A stretch of 20,355 nt of DNA from an uncultured Solobacterium sp. (lineage in GTDB: Bacteria; Bacillota_I; Bacilli_A; Erysipelotrichales; Erysipelotrichaceae): positions 1 to 20,355 of the forward strand of contig CAJOLG010000007.1 of NCBI GenBank assembly GCA_905235315.1, written 5' to 3'. Below the pieces are notes generated by a model. The model saw only the letters and a program-made list of their open reading frames with translations. It made no database searches and was not told the origin of the DNA. Below, in pieces: positions 1 to 7,644 of this stretch. Both the position numbers and the translations under genes were made by a program. Position 1 is the first letter of the stretch; the number at the start of each line of letters is the position of its first letter.

Positions 1-17
1 CCATAAGGAACAAATAC

Positions 18-1727
18 ATGGAGAAAAAGGATACCGTAATTGAATTCCGGAATTTCGGGTTTCAGTATTATTCCCAGTCGGAGCCGACGCTGTATGATAT
101 CAATCTCGAAATACACCGGGGCGAAAAGATCCTGCTTGCCGGCCCTTCCGGCAGCGGAAAGAGCACGCTCGGAAACTGTCTGAACGGCCTGATTCCCAAT
201 GCCTACCGGGGTACCATAACAGGATCACTGACCGTGGACGGCATTGACACAAAGAATGCCTCGCTGTTTGATCTTTCCCGGAAGATCGGAACCGTTCTGC
301 AGGACTCCGACGGCCAGTTCATCGGCCTGAGCGTGGCCGAGGATATTGCCTTTGCGCTGGAGAACGACTGTGTTCCGCAGGCGGAGATGAAAGAGCGGGT
401 GAAGGCGATTGCGGATGTCGTGGATATATCGCACCGGCTGGAAAACAACCCGCATGATCTGTCCGGCGGCCAGAAACAGCGGGTCTCCCTGGCAGGTGTC
501 ATGATCGGCGATGCGGAAATCCTGCTGTTTGATGAACCGCTCGCAAACCTTGACCCGGCGACCGGGAAGGTCGCGATTGAACTGATTGACCAGATCTGCG
601 GTTCCGGCAAGACCGTGATCATCATTGAACATCGAATTGAAGATGTGCTGCACTGCCCGGTTGACCGGATCATCCTGATGGCGGACGGCCGCATTGCGGC
701 GGACGGCACACCGGACGAAGTGCTGGCGCGCAATATTCTCGGCCCGCGCGGCATCCGTGAGCCGCTGTATGTTTCAGCCTGCCGCTATGCCGGCGTGGAG
801 ATTACCGAAGATATGAAACCCGCGTCCCTGAAGACGCTGGATATCTCCCGCTGTAAGGACAAACTCATCTCCTGGCAGGAGGCCAATCCGGCGGAAGAAG
901 AGCCGCCGAACGAAACCCCGCTGCTGGAGATCAATGATATCTGTTACAGCTATGACGGCATCAATCCGGTGCTGGACCATGTGAGCGCGGTGATTCATGA
1001 AGGGGAGATGTGCGCAGTCGTCGGAAAGAACGGCGCCGGCAAATCCACCCTGGCGCATATTCTGACCGGCTTTATCAAGCCGGATACCGGCACGGTGATC
1101 ATGAACGGAAAGGATCTCTCCGGCCTTACGATTTCCGAACGGGCAGAGTATATCGGGATTGTCCTGCAGAATCCGAACCAGATGATCTCCCAGACGATGA
1201 TCTATGACGAGATTGCGCTCGGACTGCGGATCCGCAAAGTGCCGGAAGACGAAATCAAAGAGCGGGTTGAGCGCATCATGCAGGTGTGCGGGATCCGGGA
1301 ATTCCGCAGCTGGCCGATCGGAGCGCTGAGCTTCGGGCAGAAGAAGCGGGTAACCATTGCCTCGATTCTTGTGCTCAATCCGAAGGTGCTGATTCTTGAT
1401 GAGCCGACGGCCGGCCAGGATTACCGGCATTATTCCGAAATCATGGAGTTCCTGCGGGAGCTGAACCGCAGCGGGCAGACGATCATTCTGATCACGCATG
1501 ACATGCATCTGATGCTGGAATATACAAAGCGGGCGATCGTGCTCTGTGACAGTGTGAAACTTGCCGATCAGGCTTCGCCGGAAGTGCTCTGCGATCCGGA
1601 ACTCAGTGCCCGGGCAAACCTCAAGGAGACCTCGCTCTTCGGCCTTGCCCAGGCGGCCGGGATCGAAGACCCGCTGGCCTTTACCGAAAGCTTCATCCGA
1701 TATGAGAGGAGGCTGCGCGGCGAATGA
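18..1727 (+). CDS. ECF transporter ATPase, two fused ABC domains
   Basis: This 569-residue protein is the energising subunit of an energy-coupling-factor importer. It binds and hydrolyses ATP on the cytoplasmic face and drives the EcfT/EcfS membrane pair. Two complete ABC ATPase domains are visible. Domain 1 has Walker A GPSGSGKST (42-50), signature LSGGQ (148-152), Walker B ending DEP (172-174) and switch His205. Domain 2 has Walker A GKNGAGKST (336-344), a variant signature LSFGQ (437-441), DEP (461-463) and His494. Both sites therefore look catalytically competent, as in YkoD-type fused EcfA proteins. The ATG at 18 follows an AAGGA box at 6-10 with good spacing. A TAA at 4-6 could be the stop of an upstream gene, plausibly the missing S component. 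The gene overlaps ecfT by four bases (ATGA). The substrate cannot be read from this subunit. Confidence 0.95.
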   Translation: MEKKDTVIEFRNFGFQYYSQSEPTLYDINLEIHRGEKILLAGPSGSGKSTLGNCLNGLIPNAYRGTITGSLTVDGIDTKNASLFDLSRKIGTVLQDSDGQFIGLSVAEDIAFALENDCVPQAEMKERVKAIADVVDISHRLENNPHDLSGGQKQRVSLAGVMIGDAEILLFDEPLANLDPATGKVAIELIDQICGSGKTVIIIEHRIEDVLHCPVDRIILMADGRIAADGTPDEVLARNILGPRGIREPLYVSACRYAGVEITEDMKPASLKTLDISRCKDKLISWQEANPAEEEPPNETPLLEINDICYSYDGINPVLDHVSAVIHEGEMCAVVGKNGAGKSTLAHILTGFIKPDTGTVIMNGKDLSGLTISERAEYIGIVLQNPNQMISQTMIYDEIALGLRIRKVPEDEIKERVERIMQVCGIREFRSWPIGALSFGQKKRVTIASILVLNPKVLILDEPTAGQDYRHYSEIMEFLRELNRSGQTIILITHDMHLMLEYTKRAIVLCDSVKLADQASPEVLCDPELSARANLKETSLFGLAQAAGIEDPLAFTESFIRYERRLRGE

Positions 1728-2557
1728 AACAGAAACTGTTCTCCTACAGCCAGCTGGATACGTTTGTCCACCGGCTGAGCGGGCTGACCAAGCTGGTCTG
1801 CTTTATCCTGCTGACCACAGCGGTCATGTGCACGTACGATATCCGGGTGATCATCGGCATTATGGTTCTGTCGCTCGTCATGATGCGCATCAGTAAGATC
1901 CGGTTTTCCCAGATCCGGGTGATGCTGATATATGTCCTGATCTTCCTGGTGACCAACTTCATCCTGACGTTCCTGTTCGCTCCGCAGTACGGCGTGGAGA
2001 TCTACGGCACACGTCATGATCTGTTTACCATCGCGGGCCGCTATACTATGACCCTCGAACAGCTGTTCTATCAGATCACCAAGTTCTCCAAGTATCTGTC
2101 GGTGATTCCTCTCGGCATGATCTTTGTCTTTACCACCAATCCGAGTGAGCTTGCCTCTTCGCTCAACGGCATCGGGATCAGCTACCGGGTCTGCACCTCA
2201 CTGTCGCTGACGCTGCGCTATTTCCCGGATATCACGAAAGACTACCAGACGATCTCGCTTGCCCAGCAGGCAAGAGGTCTCGAGATGACGTCCAAGGCAA
2301 AGTTCACGCAGCGGATCAAAAGTATCGCTGCGATCCTGATTCCGCTGATCTTTACGACCGTAGACCGGATTGAACTGATCTCCAACGCGATGGATCTGCG
2401 CGGCTTCGGAAAACTGAAGAAACGCACCTGGTATGCAAAGCGGCCGCTGGGCAAAGCGGACTATCTGTCCATGCTGGTATGTCTGATGGTGCTTGGCATC
2501 ACGCTGTATATCCGTTTCTTTATCAACCACAGCTTTTTCTACAATCCGTTTATATGA
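1724..2557 (+). CDS. ECF transporter transmembrane subunit EcfT
   Basis: This is the 277-residue membrane coupling subunit of the ECF importer (CbiQ/EcfT family). The N-terminal 150 residues are strongly hydrophobic with several membrane segments. They are followed by the long cytoplasmic coupling-helix region that docks into the two ATPase domains. The two family coupling motifs are present: ARG at 183-185 (in QQARGLEM) and the second, variant A-M-D-L-R-G-F-G at 222-229, where the usual ARG is LRG. A last membrane helix lies near 245-268. The start overlaps the ATPase stop (ATGA at 1724-1727), so the two are almost surely translationally coupled. The next gene starts 12 bases after the stop. 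The family call is firm; the substrate is unknown because the S component is not in the window. Confidence 0.93.
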   Translation: MKQKLFSYSQLDTFVHRLSGLTKLVCFILLTTAVMCTYDIRVIIGIMVLSLVMMRISKIRFSQIRVMLIYVLIFLVTNFILTFLFAPQYGVEIYGTRHDLFTIAGRYTMTLEQLFYQITKFSKYLSVIPLGMIFVFTTNPSELASSLNGIGISYRVCTSLSLTLRYFPDITKDYQTISLAQQARGLEMTSKAKFTQRIKSIAAILIPLIFTTVDRIELISNAMDLRGFGKLKKRTWYAKRPLGKADYLSMLVCLMVLGITLYIRFFINHSFFYNPFI

Positions 2558-2569
2558 GGTAACTGAATA

Positions 2570-3424
2570 ATGAATGATTTAAAACTGATGGTCTTCCAGA
2601 CCGATTTCGGGTATAAAGACAGCACCGTGACCGCAATGTACGGTGTTGTGAAGAGTGTGAACCGGAATCTTGAAATTATCAGCAGCACCCACGAACTTCC
2701 TCCGTTTGATATCTGGAGCGCGTCTTACCGGCTCTGGCAGGCAATGCGCTTCTGGCCGGAGGGAACCGTGTTTGTGTCGGTTGTCGATCCGGGTGTAGGC
2801 ACCTTCCGGAAAGCGTGCGCTGCGCTGACGGAAGACGGGTATTATATTGTGACGCCCGATAACGGAAGTCTGAGCCATGTCATGAAGTATCACGGCATCA
2901 GGGAAGTCCGTGAAATTGATGAAACGGTCAACCGCCTGCGCGGGAAGGGCACCGACGGAACTGCGGTATTCCATGGCCGGGATCTTTTCGGCTACTGCGC
3001 CGCAAAGCTTGCGGCAGGCGTGATTTCCTTTGCGGAAGTCGGGCCGGCATATGATGTATCGGAAATTGTGACGCTTCCGCTGGAAGAGCCGACCGTTACC
3101 GACATCGGAATCTCCGGCATCATTGAAATCGATGATCCGAACTTCGGAAATCTCTTTACGAACATTCCGACCGAACTGTTTCTGGAACAGGGCTTTGCGT
3201 ACGGAGACAAGGTCCGGGTCAATATCCTGCACGGGGATGAGGTGGTATTCGAGCGCAGTCTGCCGTTTGTCAGAACCTTCGGAGAAGCAGAAGACGGGAT
3301 GCCGGTGCTGTACAACAATGAAGTGCTGAAGCTTTCGCTTGCGGTAACCCAGGGCAGTTTTGCGGAAACCTACAATATCGGATTCGGCAGTGACTGGAAG
3401 ATTTTTCTGCGGAGCGTAAAATAA
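2570..3424 (+). CDS. SAM hydrolase-like protein (DUF62), copy 1 of 3
   Basis: This 284-residue protein belongs to the SAM hydroxide adenosyltransferase / SAM-dependent chlorinase-fluorinase fold family. Characterised DUF62 members split S-adenosylmethionine into adenosine and L-methionine with an activated water. Visible motifs are QTDFG near the N-terminus, DPGVGTFR (73-80), TPDNGSLSH (95-103) and FHGRD (134-138). Asp73 and Arg80 are seven residues apart and His135 follows, matching the Asp-Arg-His triad of the hydrolases rather than the halogenases. The C-terminal domain keeps the FGNLFTN and QGSFAE motifs. An AGGTAAC box lies before the ATG. It sits directly behind ecfT and one base-pair step from copy 2 (stop 3424, next start 3425). 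The physiological substrate is not certain; by motifs this copy should be active. Confidence 0.92.
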   Translation: MNDLKLMVFQTDFGYKDSTVTAMYGVVKSVNRNLEIISSTHELPPFDIWSASYRLWQAMRFWPEGTVFVSVVDPGVGTFRKACAALTEDGYYIVTPDNGSLSHVMKYHGIREVREIDETVNRLRGKGTDGTAVFHGRDLFGYCAAKLAAGVISFAEVGPAYDVSEIVTLPLEEPTVTDIGISGIIEIDDPNFGNLFTNIPTELFLEQGFAYGDKVRVNILHGDEVVFERSLPFVRTFGEAEDGMPVLYNNEVLKLSLAVTQGSFAETYNIGFGSDWKIFLRSVK

Positions 3425-4279
3425 ATGAAGCCGGCGATTCTGATCCAGACGGATTTTTCCGGGACATGGAGCGCCGTTGCGGAGATGAAGGGCGTCATGA
3501 AGATCGTGGATCCCGAACTGGAGATCTTCGATCTTACCCATGACATCCGCAAATTCGATGTCTGGGAGGCATCGCTTTCCCTGGATGCGGCAGAGCCGTA
3601 CTGGCCGAAGGGGACGGTCATCGTATCGGTCGTCGATCCCGGGGTGGGTACGGCACGCCGTGCGTGTGCCGCAAAGCTGAACGACGGCACGATCGTCGTC
3701 ACCCCGGACAACGGAAGTCTTACGCATCTGCTTCATTCCGTCGGGATTGCGGAAGTGCGCGAAATCGATGAATCCGTGAACCGCTATCCGGCAAACGAAA
3801 CCGTATCGGTATTTCACGGCCGGGATATTTTCGGCTATTGTGCTGCCAGGCTGGCGGCAGGAATCATCCCGTTTGAAGAAGTGGGGCCGGCTTACCCGGT
3901 CAGCGAGATCACCGAGTGTGAAGAATATTATCTGCGGCCGGTGCTTGCGGCAGGCTGTGCACAGGGGCATCTGCTTTCCGGAACGCGGCATTTCGGAAGT
4001 ATTACACTGAACATATCCAACCGGGAATTTGCGGTGTGCGGATTTGTGCCGGGAGATCTTCTGCAGATCACGATCGCCCGGAACGGGGAGCCGGTGTTTG
4101 ATCAGCCGGTGCGGTATGCGAATACCTTCGGTGACGTGGCGGAAGGGGAGCCGCTGCTGTATGCCGGGTCTTCCGGCTGGCTTTGCCTGGATGTGAATCG
4201 GGGAAGCTTTTCGGAACAGTACGGCATCGATACCGGGAAAGAATGGACGATTATGATCAAAGGGGGATTGAACATATGA
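3425..4279 (+). CDS. SAM hydrolase-like protein (DUF62), copy 2 of 3, divergent
   Basis: This is the second paralogue, also 284 residues. The triad is kept: Asp71 and Arg78 in DPGVGTAR, and His131 in FHGRD. TPDNGSLTH is also intact. Two regions differ from both neighbours. The N-terminal FG..D segment that follows QTD is replaced by FSGTWSAVAEM, and the C-terminal domain motif FGN/SLxTN has become FGSITLN. In DUF62 and fluorinase structures the ligand pocket lies between the N-terminal domain of one subunit and the C-terminal domain of the next, so these changes fall where a partner subunit would contribute. The ATG follows the previous stop immediately and has no strong ribosome site of its own, which suggests coupled translation. 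It ends in a four-base ATGA overlap with copy 3. It may be a catalytic subunit with altered specificity or a structural partner. Confidence 0.9.
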   Translation: MKPAILIQTDFSGTWSAVAEMKGVMKIVDPELEIFDLTHDIRKFDVWEASLSLDAAEPYWPKGTVIVSVVDPGVGTARRACAAKLNDGTIVVTPDNGSLTHLLHSVGIAEVREIDESVNRYPANETVSVFHGRDIFGYCAARLAAGIIPFEEVGPAYPVSEITECEEYYLRPVLAAGCAQGHLLSGTRHFGSITLNISNREFAVCGFVPGDLLQITIARNGEPVFDQPVRYANTFGDVAEGEPLLYAGSSGWLCLDVNRGSFSEQYGIDTGKEWTIMIKGGLNI

Positions 4280-5121
4280 ACGGACTGCTTGTTTTACAGA
4301 GCGACTTCGGCCTGTCAGACGGTGCCGTAGCCGCCATGGAGGGCGTCGCGCTGAGTGTGGACCCGCATCTGCAGCTTTACAGCCTGACGCATGAGATTCC
4401 GCCGTTTGATACCTATGAAGCGTCTTACCGCCTCCTGCAGGTGGTGCCGTTCTGGCCGAAAGGATCGGTCTTCGTATCGGTTGTCGATCCGGGTGTCGGT
4501 TCATCAAGGCGCAGCTGCGTTGCGAAAACCGTAACCGGGCAGTATATCGTAACCCCGGACAACGGGAGTCTCAGCCATATTGCCCGGGTGATCGGAATTG
4601 AATCCGTCCGCGAAATCTCCGGGGAAGAACGGCGGGAAGGGAGCCGGTATACCCAGACCTTCCACGGCCGGGATATCTATGCCTATACCGGGGCGCGTCT
4701 TGCGGCGGGGCTTGTGACCTATGACTATATCGGTCCGGAATATGACAAAAGCGAGATCAAGATGCTGGAGATGCCCGAGGCTTCGTTTGAAGACGGGATG
4801 ATCATCGGAACGATTGAAACACTGGATGTGCGGTTTGGAAGTCTGTGGACGAATGTTTCTTCCGAGCTGTTCCGAAAGCTCGGCGCAAAACGCAAAGACC
4901 TCATCGATATCTCAATCTATAACGGAGAGCGGAAAGTGCACCGTTCGTTTGTGACGCTGGCGGAGACCTTCGCCGACGTTGAGATCGGAGAATCCCTGAT
5001 CTATGTCAATTCCATGAATCATATGGCAGTGGCGATCAACCAGGGAAGCTTTGCGGATGCGTATCATATCGGAATCCGGAACGGCTGGAAGATTACCATG
5101 GAGCTCGCAGAGCGCAGATAA
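4276..5121 (+). CDS. SAM hydrolase-like protein (DUF62), copy 3 of 3
   Basis: This is the third paralogue, 281 residues, and the closest of the three to the usual DUF62 pattern: SDFGLSDGAVAAMEG at 9-23, DPGVGSSR with Asp71 and Arg78, TPDNGSLSH, FHGRD with His130, then FGSLWTN and NQGSFADAY in the C-terminal domain. The frame is open further upstream to 4183, but the ATG at 4276 is chosen because it overlaps the stop of copy 2 (ATGA), has a purine-rich AAAGGGGGA box just upstream, and places the conserved N-terminus at the start. A bidirectional terminator follows at 5142-5196, so this is the last gene of the operon. The role is probably adenosine plus methionine release from SAM or a related adenosyl compound, together with the two upstream copies. 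Confidence 0.92.
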   Translation: MNGLLVLQSDFGLSDGAVAAMEGVALSVDPHLQLYSLTHEIPPFDTYEASYRLLQVVPFWPKGSVFVSVVDPGVGSSRRSCVAKTVTGQYIVTPDNGSLSHIARVIGIESVREISGEERREGSRYTQTFHGRDIYAYTGARLAAGLVTYDYIGPEYDKSEIKMLEMPEASFEDGMIIGTIETLDVRFGSLWTNVSSELFRKLGAKRKDLIDISIYNGERKVHRSFVTLAETFADVEIGESLIYVNSMNHMAVAINQGSFADAYHIGIRNGWKITMELAERR

Positions 5122-5141
5122 CTCTCTGCCGACAGAATAAG

Positions 5142-5196
5142 AAAAAACCGGCATGCGCCGGTCATCCTGGGAGATGGCCCGCCATACCGGTTTTTC
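5142..5196. terminator. Bidirectional terminator between the ECF operon and dhaK
   Basis: A run AAAAACCGG at 5143-5151 pairs with CCGGTTTTT at 5187-5195, and an inner, imperfect stem pairs GGTCATC with GATGGCC. On the plus strand the stem ends in five T; on the minus strand it ends in six. The two operons converge here, so it can serve both. Confidence 0.85.
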
Positions 5197-5219
5197 AGTT
5201 GTCCGAAACAGGACTTCGA

Positions 5220-6215
5220 TCAGAACTGAACGAACGCAGGGGTGTCTGCCGGAGCGTCCAGCAGCTTCTTCATCTCACCATCGAGCTTAAGCAGGGTGAT
5301 GGAGAAGCCTTCCATATCGAGGGAGGTCATGTAGTTGCCGCAGATGGTCTTGTATACATTGATGCCCTTGTCTGCGAGAACCTGGGAGATGTGGTTGTTC
5401 GCTACATAGAGCTCCATCAGCGGAGTGCCGCCCATGCCGTTGACCATGACTGCGACATCATCGCCCGCATTGTAGATGCCCTCTGCGAAGATCTTGTCGA
5501 GGAGCTGGTCAGCGATGCCGTTGACGGTGCTGATCTTCTCACGATGGGTTCCCGGCTCACCATGGATACCGATACCGATTTCGATTTCATCTTCTGCGAG
5601 TTCGAAGCTCATCTTGCCGGCTGCCGGTACGGTGCAGGCTTCAATTGCCATACCCATGGAACGAACGTTTGCGATAACCTTTTCCGCAACAGCCTTTACT
5701 TCCGCAAGGGATCCGCCTGCTTCTGCGCATGCGCCTGCGAGTTTGTGCACAAAGATGGTTCCTGCGATACCGCGGCGGCCGGTTGTCCATGTGGAGTTCT
5801 CAACCGCAACGTCATCCGCAACAACGACCTGGTCAACTTCAATTCCTTCGTCTCTTGCCATATCAGCGGCCATTTCGAAGTTCATGACATCACCGGTGTA
5901 GTTCTTGATTACAAGGAGAACACCCTTACCGCCGTTAGCGGCTTTGATTGCCTCATAAACCTGGTCCGGTGTCGGAGAGGTGAATACGGCGCCTGCGACT
6001 GCCGCATCAAGCATACCTTTGCCTACGAATCCGCCGTGTGCAGGTTCATGGCCGCTTCCGCCGCCGGATACGAGCGCTACTTTGCCGTCGGAACCGCCTG
6101 CGCGAACGAGAACCTCAAGTCCTTCGAGGCGCTTCACATACTGCGGGCAGGCAGCTACCATACCATCAAGCATTTCGTTTACTACGTTGTCGACTTCGTT
6201 GATCAGTTTTTTCAT
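5220..6215 (-). CDS. dhaK: Dihydroxyacetone kinase subunit DhaK
   Basis: This 331-residue subunit binds dihydroxyacetone covalently and presents it for phosphorylation by DhaL, giving dihydroxyacetone phosphate for glycolysis. The sequence shows GSGHEP with His56, the KNYTGD segment ending in Asp109, and GIGIHGEPG with His218. These are the same positions as the substrate-binding and catalytic residues of the E. coli enzyme, so the start and the call are secure. An AAAGGAGG box lies about ten bases before the ATG at 6215. It is the third gene of dhaL-dhaM-dhaK, separated from dhaM by 84 bases that hold two hairpins. A 356-codon open frame on the opposite strand is a shadow. Confidence 0.97.
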   Translation of the reverse strand: MKKLINEVDNVVNEMLDGMVAACPQYVKRLEGLEVLVRAGGSDGKVALVSGGGSGHEPAHGGFVGKGMLDAAVAGAVFTSPTPDQVYEAIKAANGGKGVLLVIKNYTGDVMNFEMAADMARDEGIEVDQVVVADDVAVENSTWTTGRRGIAGTIFVHKLAGACAEAGGSLAEVKAVAEKVIANVRSMGMAIEACTVPAAGKMSFELAEDEIEIGIGIHGEPGTHREKISTVNGIADQLLDKIFAEGIYNAGDDVAVMVNGMGGTPLMELYVANNHISQVLADKGINVYKTICGNYMTSLDMEGFSITLLKLDGEMKKLLDAPADTPAFVQF

Positions 6216-6250
6216 AATTATCTATCCTCCTTTAAACTGATAATCAACCT

Positions 6251-6286
6251 GCTCTTTTTCAGAGCGTAGGCTGTGAAACACAGCCT
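6251..6286 (-). promoter_or_regulatory. Two tandem hairpins in the dhaM-dhaK gap
   Basis: Stem 1 pairs AGGCTGTG (6268-6275) with CACAGCCT (6279-6286) around a three-base loop. Stem 2 pairs GCTCT (6251-6255) with AGAGC (6261-6265). In the direction of transcription there is no U-tract after either, so they read as RNA processing or stability elements rather than a terminator. Only on the plus strand is stem 1 followed by T's. Confidence 0.5.
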
Positions 6287-6299
6287 TTTTAAAGTGAGC

Positions 6300-6695
6300 T
6301 CAGGACTGTTCCACTTTGTGGAATTCCCTTGTCGCTTCTGCTTCCGCAATTACCTTGTCAAAATCACTTCCGATCGAAGCTTCCACCGCGGCGACAATTG
6401 CGCCTTCCACGATCGGAGCGTCTGCGATTTTAACCTTTACTGAACCTTCCAGCATGTCAATCGCCATGTCGGAGCTGATGACACCGCTGCCGAGATCTGC
6501 CAGAACCACCACACCGTCTCCGCTGTCGGCGTCCTGGATCGCCTCCATAATGCGGACCGCATCGGTTCCGATCGTTCCGTCCTCAAGACCGGCAGCGCAG
6601 CGGATGCCCTCATATCCCCGCGCCATTTCCAGCGCCAGGTCTTTGATGCCTTCCGCAATCTTCCAGCTGTGGGATACCAGTACAATACCAACCAT
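6300..6695 (-). CDS. dhaM: Dihydroxyacetone kinase phosphotransfer subunit DhaM
   Basis: This 131-residue protein is the phosphate carrier of the PEP-dependent dihydroxyacetone kinase. It takes phosphate from the PTS protein HPr and passes it to the ADP bound in DhaL. It is a single EIIA-mannose-like domain: the N-terminus MVGIVLVSHS carries the phosphorylatable His9, and LADLGSGVISSDMAID is the family core motif near residues 75-90. It lacks the HPr and EI-like domains fused in E. coli DhaM, so it must rely on the general PTS proteins, as in other Firmicutes. The ATG lies four bases after the dhaL stop, and the ribosome site is inside the dhaL end. Confidence 0.93.
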   Translation of the reverse strand: MVGIVLVSHSWKIAEGIKDLALEMARGYEGIRCAAGLEDGTIGTDAVRIMEAIQDADSGDGVVVLADLGSGVISSDMAIDMLEGSVKVKIADAPIVEGAIVAAVEASIGSDFDKVIAEAEATREFHKVEQS

Positions 6696-6699
6696 AGGA

Positions 6700-7320
6700 T
6701 CAGGCTTTCAGGAAATCACGGATAGTTTCCAATGTCAGAGTGGCACTTGTGGCGCCCGGGTCCTGGTGACCGATCGAACGGTCGCCGAGATAGCTCGCAC
6801 GGCCCTTGGTCGCCCGGATCGTCTTTGTGTATTCGATACCTTTGTTCGCTTCTTCGATTGCGGCATCCAGCGCGGTTACGATGTCTGCGCCTTCTGCGAC
6901 CTTGGCGGTATAGGTCTCATATGCGGGAATCAGCGCATCCAGCATGGTCTTTTCTCCACGCTCTGCTTTGCCGCGTTTCTGAATGCCGGCGATCGCCGCA
7001 TTGAGCGCTGCGCCGAAGTCTTCCGCACTCAGCTCGGTTTTCCCGGCCAGCACTTTGCCGGCTTCCATATAGGCGGTGCCGTACAGCGGTCCGGATGCGC
7101 CGCCGACGGTTGACAGTAATGTCATGCCGGTCTTTTTCAGCGCTGCGCCGATGTCTGTCTCATCCTGGGACACTTTTTCTGTAACAGCGTTGAATCCGCG
7201 GGCCATGTTTACGCCGTGGTCTGCGTCGCCGATCTCGCGGTCAAGATCGGTCAGAAAATCCTTGTTTTCCTGGATTGTGTCGTTGATTTTCGCAATACAT
7301 TCATAAACTCTGCTGGGCAT
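6700..7320 (-). CDS. dhaL: Dihydroxyacetone kinase ADP-binding subunit DhaL
   Basis: This 206-residue nucleotide subunit holds ADP and two magnesium ions and phosphorylates DhaK-bound dihydroxyacetone. The magnesium motif DREIGDADHG lies near residues 27-36. It is followed by GGASGPLYG, the KTMLDAL helix and the C-terminal RASYLGDRSIGHQDPGA motif, all typical of DhaL. The frame is open upstream to 7419, but the ATG at 7320 is the start: a strong AAGGAGG box lies just before it, at 7332-7338, and the protein then has the normal family length. It is the first gene of dhaL-dhaM-dhaK. No dhaR or DhaS/DhaQ regulator gene is in the window. Confidence 0.95.
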   Translation of the reverse strand: MPSRVYECIAKINDTIQENKDFLTDLDREIGDADHGVNMARGFNAVTEKVSQDETDIGAALKKTGMTLLSTVGGASGPLYGTAYMEAGKVLAGKTELSAEDFGAALNAAIAGIQKRGKAERGEKTMLDALIPAYETYTAKVAEGADIVTALDAAIEEANKGIEYTKTIRATKGRASYLGDRSIGHQDPGATSATLTLETIRDFLKA

Positions 7321-7418
7321 TTTGTTTTTCCTCCTTATCATGTGTGACTGTAAAACAACAAAGATACATGCAGATGATGATGGGTGCGGGCAGACAAATG
7401 CCCGTATTCTGCGGTTCA

Positions 7419-7533
7419 CGAATGATACTTAAATAAAATGACAAAACCTGCAGGGTGAACGGAAAAGAAAACTCCTGCAGAGATCATTTATATAGCCCAA
7501 AAGCACCGATCCTCTTTTGAAACCGAATGATAC
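7419..7533. repeat. Direct repeat CGAATGATAC, two copies 105 bp apart
   Basis: The ten bases CGAATGATAC occur at 7419-7428 and 7524-7533, in the same orientation. The near copy is about 99 bases upstream of the dhaL ATG. Start-to-start distance is 105 bp, about ten helical turns. They may be operator sites; no function is known. Confidence 0.5.
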
Positions 7534-7571
7534 ATACGTTTATGCCGCTTCTATGCCTTTATTTTACAACT

Positions 7572-7602
7572 TAAAAAACCCCTGTACAAGCAGAGCAGGG
7601 GT
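7572..7602 (-). terminator. Second terminator downstream of icd
   Basis: On the minus strand ACCCCTG (7602-7596) pairs with CAGGGGT (7584-7578) and is followed by six T. It lies about 45 bases beyond the first icd terminator, so it is either a backup or the end of a short RNA. Confidence 0.7.
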
Positions 7603-7644
7603 GGGATTATCAAAAAATGCGGGCAGAAGACGGGTTCCTTCCGC

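Noticed and set aside
2579..4507. A 642-codon open frame on the minus strand
   Set aside because: It lies fully antisense to the DUF62 genes, has no ribosome site or family pattern, and reflects codon bias of the real genes.
5199..6269. A 356-codon open frame on the plus strand
   Set aside because: Antisense to dhaK, which has all catalytic residues. The product is a cysteine- and histidine-rich shadow.
7517..7540. A catabolite-response (cre) site upstream of dhaL
   Set aside because: TTGAAACCGAATGAT resembles the left half but fails at the central purine and at the right half.
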